Part shown: positions 22,772 through 35,400 of the stretch, piece after piece
Layout of the letters: every line of letters begins with the position of its first letter
How positions within the stretch are numbered: position 1 is the first letter of the stretch
Source of the DNA: Immersiella caudata
Lineage: Eukaryota > Ascomycota > Sordariomycetes > Sordariales > Lasiosphaeriaceae
Length of the DNA stretch: 64,000 bases
Assembly (NCBI GenBank): GCA_030512335.1
Contig: JAULSU010000004.1
Location: forward strand, 4,278,001-4,342,000
Direction of reading: 5' to 3'
Notes under the pieces: model-generated
The model's database searches: none
What the model was told of the DNA's origin: nothing
Seen by the model: only the letters and a program-made list of their open reading frames with translations
Made by a program: the position numbers and the translations under genes

Positions 22772-22778
22772 TATATAA
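22772..22778 (+). promoter_or_regulatory. TATA box of the GH7 cellobiohydrolase gene
   Basis: TATATAA lies 104 bases upstream of the ATG at 22882. TTAGCC, the reverse of the XlnR/XYR1-type GGCTAA core, directly precedes the ATG at 22876-22881, probably too close to be a normal upstream site. Confidence 0.6.
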
Positions 22779-22881
22779 CAGGACGACGTTCCTCGACAAG
22801 AGGGACCTTTTTCTTCATCCCTCACCCTCAGCCAAGCCTCTTACCTGCCTAATACTCTCCCGGTTTCGCAAGATCTTAGCC

Positions 22882-24480
22882 ATGTACGCCAAGTTCGCCA
22901 CACTCGCTGCCCTTGTGGCATCTGCGACCGCCCAGCAGGTTTGCACCCTCACCACTGAGACCGGCCCTGCGCTGCGCTGGGCCAAGTGCATGGGCAACGG
23001 CAACTGCACGCCCATCCAGTCCAAGGTCACCATCGATGCCAACTGGCGTTGGACACACGCCACGACTGGCGCTACCAACTGCTACTCTGGCAATACGTGG
23101 AACACGACCATCTGCAACTCTGGCACCTCCTGCGCCGAGAAGTGCTGCGTCGACGGCGCTGAGTATGGTCCAACCTACGGCATCACCACCAGCGGCGACC
23201 AGCTGAACCTCAAGTTCGTCACCAAGGGCCAGTACTCCACCAACGTTGGCTCCCGTACCTACCTCATGGATGGCGACAAGTACCAGTCCTTTGAGCTCCT
23301 CGGCAACGAGTTCACCTTCGATGTCGATGTCTCCAACATCGGCTGCGGTCTCAACGGCGCCTTGTACTTCGTTTCCATGGACCTGGATGGTGGTCTTTCC
23401 AAGTTCTCCGGCAACAAGGCTGGTGCCAAGTACGGCACCGGCTACTGCGACGCTCAGTGTCCCCGTGACATCAAGTTCATCAACGGCGAGGCCAACATTG
23501 AGGGATGGAACCCCTCCTCCAACGACCCCAACGCCGGTGCTGGTGCTTATGGCACTTGCTGCTCGGAGATGGATATCTGGGAGGCCAACAATATGGCGAC
23601 GGCCTACACCCCTCACCCCTGCACGAAGATCGGCCAGACCCGCTGCGCTGGCGAGGAGTGCGGTGGCACTTACAGCACCGACCGGTACGCTGGTGTGTGC
23701 GATCCCGATGGATGCGACTTCAACCCTTACCGCATGGGCGACAAGGAATTCTATGGCCTCGGCAAGTTGGTCGACACCACCAAGAAGATGACCGTCGTCA
23801 CCCAGTTCCTAAAGAACGCCGCTGGCGAGCTCTCCGAGATCAAGCGTTTCTACGTCCAGAACGGAAAGATCATCCCCAACACTCAGTCCCGCATCCCCGG
23901 CGTTGTTGGCAACACCATTACCCAGGAGTGGTGCGATGCTCGCGTTAACGCTTTCACCGACTTCGATGACTTCAACCGCAAGGGCGGTATGGTTCAGATG
24001 GGCAAGGCCCTCGAGAAGCCCATGGTCCTCGTCATGTCCATCTGGGACGACCATGCCTCCAACATGCTCTGGCTCGACTCCACCTTCCCCGTCGACTCGA
24101 CCAAGCTCGGCTCAGAGCGCGGTGCCTGCGCCACCACCTCGGGTGTCCCCGCTGAGGTTGAAGCCCAGGTCCCCAACTCCAACGTTGCCTTCTCCAACAT
24201 CCGCTTCGGCCCCATCAACTCCACCGTCGCCGGTCTCGGCAGCGTAACCCCCGGCAACCCCGGCACCCCGTCTGGCACCACCACCATCCGCAGCTCCACC
24301 ACCAGCCGCAGCTCCACCACCGTCGCCAGCTCCACCCGCACCTCCAGCACCGCTGCCGCTCCCACCGGTGGCGCTGACCGCTGGGGACAGTGCGGCGGTC
24401 AGGGCTGGACTGGCCCTATCACCTGCAAGTCCCCCTACAACTGCACGGTTGTCAACCAGTGGTACCACCAGTGCTTGTAA
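22882..24480 (+). CDS. cbh1: GH7 cellobiohydrolase I with C-terminal CBM1
   Basis: One exon, 532 residues. The ATG at 22882 gives a signal peptide (MYAKFATLAALVASATAQQ); the frame stays open upstream but only the downstream ATG gives secretion. The catalytic module carries the GH7 signature EMDIWEAN, with nucleophile Glu229, Asp231 and acid/base Glu234 (preprotein numbers). Many Cys pairs and the CCVDG and GYCDAQCPRD segments support the family. A Ser/Thr linker (SSTTSRSSTTVASSTRTSST) leads to a CBM1 at about 500-532 with CGGQGWTGP and the aromatic WYHQCL face. The enzyme cleaves cellobiose from reducing ends of crystalline cellulose outside the cell. It is not next to other cellulases here. 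Confidence 0.97.
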   Translation: MYAKFATLAALVASATAQQVCTLTTETGPALRWAKCMGNGNCTPIQSKVTIDANWRWTHATTGATNCYSGNTWNTTICNSGTSCAEKCCVDGAEYGPTYGITTSGDQLNLKFVTKGQYSTNVGSRTYLMDGDKYQSFELLGNEFTFDVDVSNIGCGLNGALYFVSMDLDGGLSKFSGNKAGAKYGTGYCDAQCPRDIKFINGEANIEGWNPSSNDPNAGAGAYGTCCSEMDIWEANNMATAYTPHPCTKIGQTRCAGEECGGTYSTDRYAGVCDPDGCDFNPYRMGDKEFYGLGKLVDTTKKMTVVTQFLKNAAGELSEIKRFYVQNGKIIPNTQSRIPGVVGNTITQEWCDARVNAFTDFDDFNRKGGMVQMGKALEKPMVLVMSIWDDHASNMLWLDSTFPVDSTKLGSERGACATTSGVPAEVEAQVPNSNVAFSNIRFGPINSTVAGLGSVTPGNPGTPSGTTTIRSSTTSRSSTTVASSTRTSSTAAAPTGGADRWGQCGGQGWTGPITCKSPYNCTVVNQWYHQCL

Positions 24481-25036
24481 GAAGGTGTAGGCCTTCTCGG
24501 CGACCAACGGAAAAGGAGTGTTAAACTACTGAATTCTTGCACATAGTTATTGCATGGCGGTTTTGGGCGGCTCATGACATTTCCCTTCATCGTATAAAAA
24601 TTGATGATGTTCAACGATACTTTTCGCTCCGACGTGACGCAGTGGCATGACGTTTCAGCCTGTAGCATGCTCTTTTTGTCCCTCGTACTCCTACTCCATA
24701 GCAGTGGTACTATCACAAATTCTTGAAATGTCTCAAGCTGTGTAATGCGGGGCTGCTACGACTACGACTCGCTGTACATGTTGGACTGCAACCCAAGCAG
24801 AGTTCGTATATAGCGCTCCAGTACATAGTCCACTGCACCGCTGTTTCATCTTCTCATCCAAATGCCCGCATAATATGTGCTCTGACGGGTAGACATTAAA
24901 GAGTCCCGATGTATCACCATATCCCATACCCAGACACCCTTCCTATCCAAACCAACCTATCCCACATCCTGTCACTATCTGAACCAACCCCTCTCATATT
25001 CAATCCGATCCATCCAACCTATCATTTACCCACCCT
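24481..25036. other. Intergenic region between convergent genes
   Basis: 3' flanks of the cellobiohydrolase (plus strand) and the O-methyltransferase (minus strand). No other signal was seen. Confidence 0.5.
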
Positions 25037-26448
25037 CTAGACTTTAACCTTCATCTCCACCACCGCATGTGCCGCTTGCACTTTATCTCTAAAAACGCCA
25101 CTGACCTCCAGACCTGCCGCCTCCGCAATCCCCTTGAAACCCTCCAGCGTTCTCTCCTTGCCGCCAATCGCCAACATTGCATAATCCTTAAACGCCGCAT
25201 ACGCCGCCGGCGGGTTCTCAATGACCTGCTCGGCAATCAATATTCTGCTGTCATCCTCAGTAAGCCCCTTCTTCAGGTTCTTGAGAATGTTGACGGCTGT
25301 AGGATCAGAGTAGTCGCGGAGGATATGGCGGAGGTAGTAGCACCTCGCTCCGGCGATGGGCGCGTCTCGGTGGAAGTCCATGGGGAGGAAGCGGGCTTGC
25401 GAGAGCTCTTTGTCGTCGGAGGCGGCGATTTGGGATTGCGCGGCGGAGACGACCTCGGGCAGGTCTTGAACGATGCACTGGGAGGCGGGGAGGTTATAGG
25501 ACTGGAGGAAGAGCTTGACGGTATGACCGTCACCGCCGCCGATGTCGACCCAGATGGGACGAGAAGGGTTACCCGTAGCGGCGGCGAGGACGGAGTCCAT
25601 AGGGTACATCCCGGTGGTGGGTACGTTGCGGTGAGTGATGCCCATGGCTAGCATGAAGTTTTCGATGCGCGTAGGGTCTTGGTTGAGGTGCTCAAAGTAC
25701 TCAAGGTGCGGCTGGCCAGCGAGGAAGGATGTGGGAATGTGAGCAGGTCCGAGGGGTTCGCGGCGGCCATAGTTGGAGAAGTAGGGGGGAAGGATGGTAG
25801 AAACTTCGACGATGTTGGTGTACATGAGCTTAAACATCGCGCTCATGGGCTGGCCACCACGAAGGAGCATTGAGATCGGGGTGTGAGCGAGAGAGGCAGG
25901 CGTTGAGGGGATGTGCTTGAGGATGTCGTTAGAGGTGAGCATCCATGAGACGCGGACTGTCCAGTATTAGCTCTCTATTGCATCAAGGAAAAGGGAGCGA
26001 GGGCTTTACTCAGAAGGGACTCCTCAGCTTTGACATTATCGGCGAGTTCCGAGAAAGAGATACTGTTGGGTCCGGCGGGGATGGCGTCAAACACCCCCCA
26101 CTCCTGGAAGAGGCGTACGGCGGACACGACACTTGCAGTGCTGAACCAACTCATGATGACCTCTGGCGGCGCCCGGAGCGAGGCAGTCAGCTCGAGAGCT
26201 GCCGCGGCGGCCTTCATGTGCGCGGCCTTCGCATCAGGGCCATCGGAATTTGTGAGTTGGTCGATGCTGCTACTGATATTGGCAGCGAGGGACCGCAGGC
26301 GCTCTTTGTTGAGGGGCGGAGGTCCCGGCCTAGGTCCCGCTCCAGGCCCGGCATGCGGTTTAGAGCCTGTGACGCCGTTGGTACCGGTCGTTCCATCCGT
26401 CCCCGGAGGCTTTCCGTTTGTCGTTCCGTTGATCACCTTGGAAGCCAT
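25037..26448 (-). CDS. SAM-dependent O-methyltransferase (fungal secondary-metabolism type)
   Basis: Exons are 26010-26448 and 25037-25956. The 53-bp intron 25957-26009 runs GTAAAG to ACAG in phase 1, giving 452 residues. The start at 26448 has a strong context (CCACCATGG); the frame is open further to another ATG at 26904, which would give 604 residues. A winged-helix dimerisation region comes first (AAAAALELTASLRAPPEVIM). The SAM site VDIGGGDGHT follows, then the acidic DLP motif (IVQDLPEVV) and YYLRHILRDYSD with the His that acts as base in plant-like O-methyltransferases. It should methylate a phenolic or polyketide hydroxyl. No backbone synthase gene lies nearby. Confidence 0.88.
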
Positions 26449-28337
26449 GGTGGAAATAATTACTGGCTCTGCGGACATGTCCGTGCTCTGTGAGTTCTCA
26501 ACGGGGTTCATTGGGTCGGAGGGCTTTATAGCCCCGCGATCCAATGCCTCGTCGGGGGTTAGGGGACTCCCGGTTGCCACACCGCCATTCACTGCGGAGC
26601 GGCTTGGTTGCGTCACGGCACAACTGGGCACTCCTTCCGCCGTTCCGGACGTCTTGGGTGAAATCGGCGCGACACATGGTTCGTCATCCTTCCCCGTTGA
26701 GTCCGGGGATGGGGCATCAGGGGTAAGCGTCCTCGGCTCCGAAGAGAGCCCAAGAGGGGTATTTTTGGCGAAGTAGGTGCCTATCAGATCCTGGACTGCC
26801 TCCAGTGTCCGAAGTGCATCGGTAGTGGCAGATCCATCAGCTGTACCATGTCTTTCGCGCGATTGGACGCCTTTGAGGACCTCAGGGCCGATGGATGGGG
26901 CCATCGTAAGGAATCGTGTAAGCGGGGTCGGCCCGTAATAAGCAGTGAGTATTAAGAGAGGCAAACACAATAACCCAAAGCAGGGCCCGTGTTGATTCGG
27001 GAGTATCCAGCTGGAAAAGAGAATTGAGCAGCGGCCCACCACCCCCCAACTGCGGGAGGGTGAAAACCATTGCTATATAGTGTGGCCGTTTACACCCACC
27101 CGGCCAGGGGCAGCTCATCCCCGGATGCTCGGCGCGCTGCTACGCTGGTAACAAAGGCATACTTGACCGTTCCATGTCGTGTAACACGGACTGACATGAC
27201 AGGGGGGGAGAGGAGCGGATGGGGTGCTCGTTGACTGTGGCTCAGTTGAGGTATAGTAAAGCTGTTGCCCGTTGAGTTCGTATTGCCGCGGCACTACTCC
27301 GTTAAGCGAGCAGCAAGATGGGAGCGCGCCCTGGCACCGCGACTGCGGGACCGAGAATGGGGCCGACACAGTGTCGACCGCACCTGGCAAACTGCACCGC
27401 GTCCATCCCATCGCGGTCAAAAAGGGAGGGGGATGCCGTGTTTGCCAATACTGGACTGCAGTCCTACTCTGCTGTCAACTCCCCGCCGCCCTTGCCTGTC
27501 CGTGGCCAGAGCGGGCGGCGCCGTGCAGGATGCTTGGCGCTGGCCCTCCCTGTCCTCGGCCATCACACAACCCACCGCTCCGACGACGGATCCGGCTTCG
27601 GATTCGGACTTGCAAAATCGCGGGCTTGGCCCAAATTCCCCATTTGCACTGCAGTGGTCAAAGGTCCGATCCTGGATGGGCTTGGATTGTCTTTAATTGA
27701 GGGGAGACGCGATGGCGTCCTTGACGATGCAGGGCTACCGTTGTTTGCGTCAGCTGTGCCGTACAGCTACTCTGGATGACTGGCATATTGAGTTGGCGGA
27801 CCAATAGCTGACGGTTGGTCGTATAAGCGTATTGCGTGCTGTATTGTGGGCGTCTCCAAAACTCTCGTCCGCTCGCAGGCGGCCTAAATCGCACTGTCAA
27901 GTCAACCTGTCGCTTCACCAGCCCCCACCGTTGCGAGGAACATCAAGCCCGTCCTGTTGGGGGCAGAGGGTTGCCTTGCGTTCGGCAAAAATGCCAGCGA
28001 AGTGCGGTGCGACTTCACCCTCATGGGGGCTTCCGATCGCACAGCAATTACCCGGTAGTAGATGTGTTGAGGGAGTGACGTTGGTCTCGGGCCGGGCAAC
28101 CAGCACAAAAGAAGCCTCGGCGGGAACGCCACAGCCGTTGCTGAGGCTGAATCCGAATGGTTTCGGTTCCCCACTCGATACCGAAGCGGGAACCACGGGA
28201 GTGGCCAAGGACAGAGGTGTGCCCCGGGTTGAAGAGACGGCTCAATCGGAATGCAGATCATCCAAAATGTCCGAGCCGCGAAGCTTTTGCCCAGAAAAAT
28301 GCAGAGCTCGATCATCAATCCAGAATGGCAACTCAAT
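26449..28337. other. Intergenic or N-terminal extension region
   Basis: The stretch 26449-26904 is open in frame with the methyltransferase and rich in Ser, Thr, Pro and Ala; it may be a coded extension or leader. From 26905 to 28337 no gene was recognised. The plus-strand frames around 27265-27780 overlap each other in three frames and look like chance. Confidence 0.4.
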
Positions 28338-30628
28338 TCATCTCAGATCTGACAGTCTGTCGTTGTAGCTCTCGGCCCATCTCATGTCCTGCAGCGGCTG
28401 TTGGGACGACATATGCTGTGGGAGGCTGGCGTGCTGCGTGAAGTTGGGAATAGTCTGGGCTACCGGCAGTTGATGTTGACCTTGACCCTGTTCGGCCTGG
28501 CTCGGTGCCGATTTCCTTGAGTCTCTCAAGTCCTCTCTCGCCTTCAGTCCATCCAGCACCTCCGCCGATATGACTTCGAAGCTCCCCTTGAGCTGCAGCG
28601 CATATTCCCAGCGTTGACCATACTTGTTGAGCGTAAGGCTCACCTTCTCTAAAGTTTCCAGACTGCGATCCAAGTCATCTCCATTTGAAGCCCGACCAAA
28701 CCTCTCCGGGAGCGGCGGCGCTGGTGCCTGTCCTGGAAGAGTCAAGGGGACTGAGACACTCGAGCCCGAGATCAAGACATCCGCTGCATCCCTCAAAACG
28801 GCAACAAACTGAGACCCCATGAAGTACACTCTCAGAGCATCGTGATAAGTATAGAGCGTGTTGCTGGTATCGCCATTGGATATCGCATGAATTCGGTCAA
28901 TGTATGCAATGGCGTGCTCGAAGATCAATTTTCTGCCGTAGGCGGTCATATGCGGCGTTCTCGAGCTCGGTGCGATGCAGTATACGTAGCTATAGCGCAA
29001 CTCAAGATCGAGCATCTCTTGAATGTCCACAGGCAGGCCTTTGGGAAGTGCTTCGGACCATTCCCGCATGTCGTGGCACATGTTCCAGATGAAGCAAGCT
29101 GCATCGGGGAGTTGATCGTTGGAGTCACACTGAAAGAGGGTTTGATACCATTTTGACTGCAAGCGCCGTAGCCTGAACAGTTGAACCGATGGATCTGGTA
29201 CTTGGGAACGGCTGCCCGATGGGGTGACGCGGATGGGTGCTGGAAGAGCGACTGATATGGCGTCATCAATGAAGGAGAAAGGACGCGCGTGCACCATACT
29301 GATTGCTCTATGGGGGCTTGTTAGAGCGACAGCCACAGAGTGGGAAATGTGTAGACGTACCTATCCAACGCGTAGATAGAGTAGAAGGTTCTCCGACGCG
29401 CATCCAAGTCATCCGTGGATTGGGTCTGCGGTGGATCTTGGTGAAGCCCGAGATCAACAACGGCGCGACATGTGAAACCGATGAGGTGCCAGCTGTCAAA
29501 ATGGGCAGGGTCGAGCATGGAGAACTGGGTAAGAAGCAGCAACGCTTGAAGTTGGGATGAGTACCCGGGCATGAGTGCTCGGTCTGCGTAAAACAGCGCA
29601 CAAGAGAGAAACTCGACTCCGTCCTGATAATACTGATCCTCGGTGTTCCGGCTCTGCGCTGTCGATGCAATGGCGAGAATCATCCAAAACGCCCACGCCT
29701 CTGAACTCTTTGGACGGGGCTGAGCGATGTTGTCTAGAAGCGAGCGGACGTAGGTTGCCTGGAAGGCGGGATATAGGGAAAAGATATTGTCCATGTAGAA
29801 CTGGATGAGAGGCGAGGCAGTCTCCCTGGGCGGAGGCGGCATTTCTCTGGGTTCTGGCAGCGCGTCGTTGCTAGAGGCGGCCAAAACAAGCCGTGCAAAT
29901 GTCATATTGCTCACAGATTCCTCAAAGTCCCTAGTCGTGGCATTGACGGACCTGGCCCCGTGTTATTTAGCCCAAGTGAAGAAAGAAGTCTCTGTTTGCC
30001 GACTCACATATAGCCAAAGTCTGAGACGAGGGTGTTGACATCGGAGTTTTCTCTCTTCCGGGCGGCTTGCCTGTGTATGGCGTCACGGATGGTGGTAAGT
30101 GAGTCTTTGCGGTGTGACTCGGTGGAAGGCCCAACGTCAGTTTCGTGCATCGAAACTGAAGCCTTCCTTAATCGAGCGTATGCCAACCTCCTCTCAAGCT
30201 TCTCGATCCTGAGCTCAAGAGCGGCGACATAGCTGCAGGAAACGGGGCCGTTTAGCATTTCTGAGAGCATCAGTTCTCACCGTTGTCGACTCACCTCCGC
30301 TCTTTGCCTCGGGCGAACTGATCATTCGCGGCTGAGCATTCATTCTCACGGCCAGCCTTCTCACAGGCTGTACAGGCGGGCAGCTTGCCATCGCACTACA
30401 AGGCAAGCTGCGTGAGCGAGATGGGAGGTGAGGGATGAGGGCCGCTGTCCGACGACTTACTTTAACTTTGGCTGAGCGGCCTGCGGGCTCGACAGATCAG
30501 CCAGGCCCAGAAAAGGAGGCACGGGTCCATTCAAATCCATAATTTGCCCACTCACATCTTGAACAAGCAGATACCGGTCGTGAGACCCTCAGAAGGGGGT
30601 TGTCCGAGAAGCTCGATCCGCGGCGCAT
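28338..30628 (-). CDS. Zn2Cys6 transcription factor with fungal-specific regulatory domain
   Basis: Six exons: 30556-30628, 30461-30480, 30295-30395, 30008-30232, 29361-29951 and 28338-29307. All introns are GT..AG and 53-75 bp, giving 659 residues. The zinc cluster is complete only after splicing: Cys22, 25, 32, 39, 42 and 51 (ACSRCRSAKVKCDGKLPAC). Exon 2 is a 20-nt microexon coding its RSAKVK part. A coiled-coil follows (YVAALELRIEKLERRLAYAR). The middle homology region includes FYMDNIFSLYPAFQATYV, HLIGFTCRAVVDLGLHQDP and RRRTFYSIYALDRAISMVHARP. This is a nuclear DNA-binding activator or repressor. Its target is unknown; the O-methyltransferase is its downstream neighbour in the same orientation. 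Confidence 0.92.
30461..30480 (-). other. 20-nt microexon inside the zinc cluster
   Basis: It is flanked by CCGCAG upstream and GTAAGT downstream. It completes Cys25 and codes RSAKVK. Leaving it out breaks the frame and the DNA-binding motif. Confidence 0.85.
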
Positions 30629-32420
30629 CTTGGCTCCGCCCGGTGAGACTCGACAGTCGGATCTTTTTTTGCGAGAAGGGAACAGAAGCGTCGATCCCAG
30701 ATGCTAGGCCCGGATATTGGTTGTGGACAAGTTAGAGAGAGAGTCTTCGACACGCGATGGCTACCTAGGATTGAAGAAATTCGACGGGAGGTGAAGGAGA
30801 AAAAGGCAGCAACCGCGGGCGGCATTAGCTGCCTCTGCGGGCCTAACTCGAATGCAGCTTCGCGAGATTTCTCATGGTCTTTCTGGACCTTAACTGAACC
30901 CGTCGCTGTGGTGTCTGAGCAGGCGGCGAGTTCTTGGGCAATGGCAATCGGGGTTAGTGTCTGGCGAGCCGAACAAGATGAAGTGCAGCAGGGAAGAAGT
31001 GGGGTTGGGAAGGAGTCTCAATGGCCTGGAACTCGGTGGGGGCGTTCGGTAGCTCGCCTAGGTAGGGCCAAGCGATGACGGCAGACAGCTGCAGCTCCTT
31101 GCACTTGACGTGCAAGCACGAAACAGCAGTCACCACGCGGAATGGTGAAACAGGCAAGCGTCTGGTCGAGAATGAGGAGATGAAGGAGGCGGGCCATGAT
31201 GGCTGCCCGAGTCCAAGGCGTAGAATTCTGAAGGAAGCTTGTCCGCCATTCTCATTCGCCCAACAGAAGTAGGCTGGTACCCGAGTGAGCGGGGCATCAC
31301 CCGCGGGGCAGCATGCGGTGTTGCCTCGGACGCCTTGTCCTGCAGCTAGGTTGCGCATTCTCCAGGCTTTCCTGAGCAGACATAGCTGTGAGGGCTTCTT
31401 CCTGTTGCTCAAATTTTGATTTATTTTAAGGGGAATACACTCATTGTCGAGTTCTATCATTCCATTCGCAGAGCTTCGGAACTGGTCAACCGACAAGAAT
31501 GGACGGAAGAGGGAGCGGAAACAAGGGTCTAGCGCTTGCAGGTGCCACCACCATCCCACCAACAGCATGGGCCGCAAAGTGGAGTCAACAATTGGCTGTT
31601 CGAGATTTGAGAACCTCAGTCTACGATTGACTAACCTGAACTGCTGTATACAACAAGCCATCGTGTGGCCCTCGCCGTAGCCAATGCATGTTTGAGGAAG
31701 AAACTCGAAGCTCCAGCTTGAGTTCTGTGACAAGCTGACGCTTTGGAAGCCAACCTTTCTCAGGACAAGCAAATACAAGGGGACATTCCGTGGTAAACCG
31801 GGGTGGATCCTGTTCCCCGCCCTGCGCACCAGCGAGCTGACGGAAGCATCACCGCTCTTGGTCAGTTCAGCTGTTGTTATTATCTGTCAATTCAACATTC
31901 GCATGCTGCAATCCGGAGTGTTTCATTTTCAATTATACTACATGCAGTCAAGCTCCTAGAAACCAATGCCATGCTGCGACGAGAGGTTGATAGGTGCTGA
32001 TAGCCCCTCGCCAAGGTGAGGCGAGAGTGACCTGGGTTTTGCGGAGGTCTCAGCGCAGACCGAGAATCCCTGCCGTCTTGCCCAGGATCGGGTGGAACAC
32101 ATGTGGACCCCCGCAAGCAAGACTGCATCGATGGGGAGAGTCCAACGAGTCCATCCTCCACAGTAGAGACCAAACATCGGGACCAAATCTTTCTTCTGCA
32201 CACCCAGCTAGAATGCAAGAAGCTTCGTGACTGCGGCTCGCGTCGCCCGAACCCAATACCACCCGTCGCTGTCTCCTCTCCATCTCATACGACATCGTCA
32301 ACTCCGCAACTCCAGATTTCGGCGTCCCCGCACCACGGCTGCAGCTGGGCGCTTCTTTGCCCGACCCCCGTCGTAACATTCGCCAGCAAAGTTCGCGGCC
32401 CGCGCCGTCGCCGTGGCACG
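30629..32420. other. Divergent intergenic region between two transcription factors
   Basis: It should hold both promoters. A 291-codon minus-strand frame at 30954-31829 starts with GTG, has no family resemblance and is probably chance. Nothing else was recognised. Confidence 0.5.
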
Positions 32421-35400
32421 ATGGACGCCTTCTCTATATTTCGTCAGGGTCTGACGTCCGTTGCGTCGAGGCCGCCGCAGCACAATTACTATGCGAAACC
32501 CCGTATTCCCGCGCCGCCGCCGATGCCCCTCCGCGATGACCTAGATAGCGACTTCCCCCAGCGAACCGCACACACCCTAACAGCGTGCTGTAGATGCCGA
32601 CAGGTGAGCTTGCCATACCCAATCATCTGCTATGGTATGATGTCTGGAACACATTTCTAATCCCTGTCGTATTAGAGGAAAACACGATGCGACCCGACGC
32701 TCCCCCGTTGTTCTCCGTGCGAACGATCCGGCTCAACCTGCGAGTACTTTGATACGACAAAGGGGAAGAAGATCAACCGTGCTTATGTCGTTAAATTACA
32801 GGAGACGGTGCGGAAGCTGGAAAGGGACCTCAAACAGTATACCGATGACACCGAGTTCAGCGACGAGGCCATGGTGCGCCCGGGTGGCATGGTTCGACTC
32901 AACGAGAGCGACGAAACGCCCCGATACTTGGGGCCTAGTAGCGGCATTGCGATGACGAGACTGCTCATGGAGGAGGCCAAGCGCTACACCGACTCCAAAA
33001 GGATAGCAGACCTCATTCCCGAGATCACGAAACGGAGACGAGACCGAGCGAACAGAATGCAGAGCGTGGTGAGCACGTCAGGGAGTATCAGCGATCCATC
33101 GGGCAGGAAAAAGAGCTACCCGATGGTGAGCGAGCACCCCGCTGCAACCTTTCCAGCCAAGAAGGTATATGACGGGCTGCTTGAATGTTTCAACCAGAGA
33201 GGTCTGTGACAACTATCTCCTGCTTTTACATTCACATATCCGATGCTGACTGCCAACACAGCCCATTTCTTCGCTCCAATTCTTCATGAGAAAGCTTTGG
33301 CCGACGACTTTGAGGCAGTGTATGCCGGTGACACAGACTCGTACAAGAACTTTGTGGTGCGGATGGTGTTAGCGATCAGCCTTCAGAAGATGGAGTCCAA
33401 ATGGGCCGGTATCGCAGATTCTTACTACCTTGCAGCGATGCAGTATTTTGAGGATGTGATCCGGCCAAAGGACATCAAGGCATTACAGTGTCTCATCCTT
33501 ATCGCTCAATACTCGCTGCTCACCCCAACGAGAACAGCCGTGTATTACATCATTGGCTTTGCCACCAGAATTTGCCAGCAGCTGGGCCTCAACGAAGAGA
33601 AGACGATAGGCGTGGGAATAACCGACCCGCAGGCACTAGACATGAGGAGACGGCTAGTTTGGATAGCAACTGCAAACGAGCTGGGTCTCGCTCACACAAT
33701 GGGAAGGCCAAGTGGCTTTGCCAAGGGGAACGACCACATAGATGTCAAGTTCTTCGAGACGGTAGATGACGAGTACATCACTCCAGACGGCATCAAACCA
33801 GGCCCACCAAGCGAGAAAAAGATGGTCGCCATGCACTTTTGCAAGATGCGGCTGCTGCAGGCAGAGATTCGTCGCACGCTCTACGAAACGAAGCGGTCTG
33901 AGCCGAGCCACGAAAGTCACCCATGGTTCTCGCAGATGGAGCAAAAGTGCAAGCAGTGGTTGGAGTCTGCCCCAGAGCAGCCTGCCTGGTCGAAACATTG
34001 GTAGGTTGCATTTGCGTGAACTCCAGTCCGCTGGCTGACGTGGGATCAGGTTCACCGGGCGCTTCCATACCCTTATGATAACCATGTATCGTCCCTCTCC
34101 CCAGATCCCAAAGCCGACCAGCGAAGCCGCCGATATCTGCTTTGATGCCGTGCTCTATATCATCAACCTCTCGAAGGGCCAGGTGGAAACGGGCGCCGTG
34201 GATGTGACCTGGGTGTTTATGTTGGTCCTCTACATGGCCCTAAACACCCTTCTGTGGACTATCTCATACCCCGAAATTAGGGAGAAACATCCCAGGGCAG
34301 AAGTAGAAGAGCTGGTTGACGCCGCCATTGATATCATTGAGCAGTGCTCGGAGCGTTGGCCGGGATCCGCTTCTGCAGCCCAGCTCTATGCGGTGTTCGC
34401 AAAGGCTTGCATGCAAAGCTACAACGTCAAACAAGAGTCTTTGACACCACCAGCGATGGCAACAGACAGCGGCCTCGACACCCCTCCCTCTCTGGTCGAT
34501 ACAAGCTCGCCAGGCTCTGACTCAACGGCAACCGGGCCGTCATCGCAGCATTCGCATTCCCAGCCGGCTCAGATGTTTGGCTACGTCTTCGGCGCTACGC
34601 CCGAGGAGATGTCTGCCCAGTACTCTTTTGACGCTGGACCTCCCAGTTTCTTCAATAGACAGCCTAGCTTCCGCTCAGGATCAATATTCCACAATCCAGG
34701 GACGGGCGGGGACGGGAGACGAGGCTCATACTTCCCCCCAGACTTTACTCAGGAAAGCGACGGGCCTATGTCCGAACCGATGGACGAAGCCACACCACCT
34801 GGGAATGCGATGTCCCAGAGCAGTCTTTCACCGCCGACAGCGACCGTCAACATTACTAACGCTCTCCCAACGCCGCCGGAATCGCTGGCGCCTCCGCCCA
34901 CAGATCCCAACGGTCACCTCTCTCCGATGTCCTCCGGGATGCGATCAGCAAGCCCCACTCCAACCCCCACAATGCGCCGCGCCAGTCCGGTCCCAATGTC
35001 CGTCCAAGCGAGCCCTGTGCCGCCCCCGAACCTGAAGTTCGAATCCCCCGATTTCACCCAGTCCCATCTCAAGCCGCAAGGGATGCCGCCCCCGCGAACG
35101 GCGGCGTTCACAATCCCACCGCCGTCGCAGCCCCACCCCCAACAGCGCGGCATCCCGACCACAGTAACGGACTGGTTCAGCCCTCCGGCCCCATTTATCT
35201 CTCCCCATGCCTTTTCCGGCGGCGGCGGTCCCCCAAACCCCGCCTACTGGGGCGACAATACCACCCACCCCGCGTTTGTCGGCCTGGGCCTCACCAACAA
35301 CGACAGTTACACCATTTCCGGCCGCGACGTCATCGGCGCCTCGCCCGACACTGACTTCGACATGTTTTCTGGAGGGATGCCATACCAATTCACACAGGAA

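Noticed and set aside
22666..22881. In-frame upstream ATG extending the cellobiohydrolase
   Set aside because: It would bury the signal peptide and lies upstream of the TATA box. The ATG at 22882 gives a normal secreted enzyme.
22876..22881. TTAGCC as an XlnR/XYR1 binding site
   Set aside because: It directly abuts the start codon and a six-base match is expected by chance.
26030..26776. 248-codon plus-strand frame opposite the O-methyltransferase
   Set aside because: Antisense shadow of the real gene; sequence is low-complexity and unlike any family.
27265..27779. Three overlapping plus-strand frames of about 140-150 codons
   Set aside because: All three frames are open at once, which reflects GC-rich composition. 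No domain or splice structure.
25037..30628. Methyltransferase plus regulator as a secondary-metabolite cluster
   Set aside because: No polyketide synthase, peptide synthetase, terpene cyclase or DMATS gene is present within the window.
30954..31829. 291-codon minus-strand open frame between the two transcription factors
   Set aside because: It begins with GTG, not ATG, has no family resemblance and lies in a promoter region. Chance is more likely.
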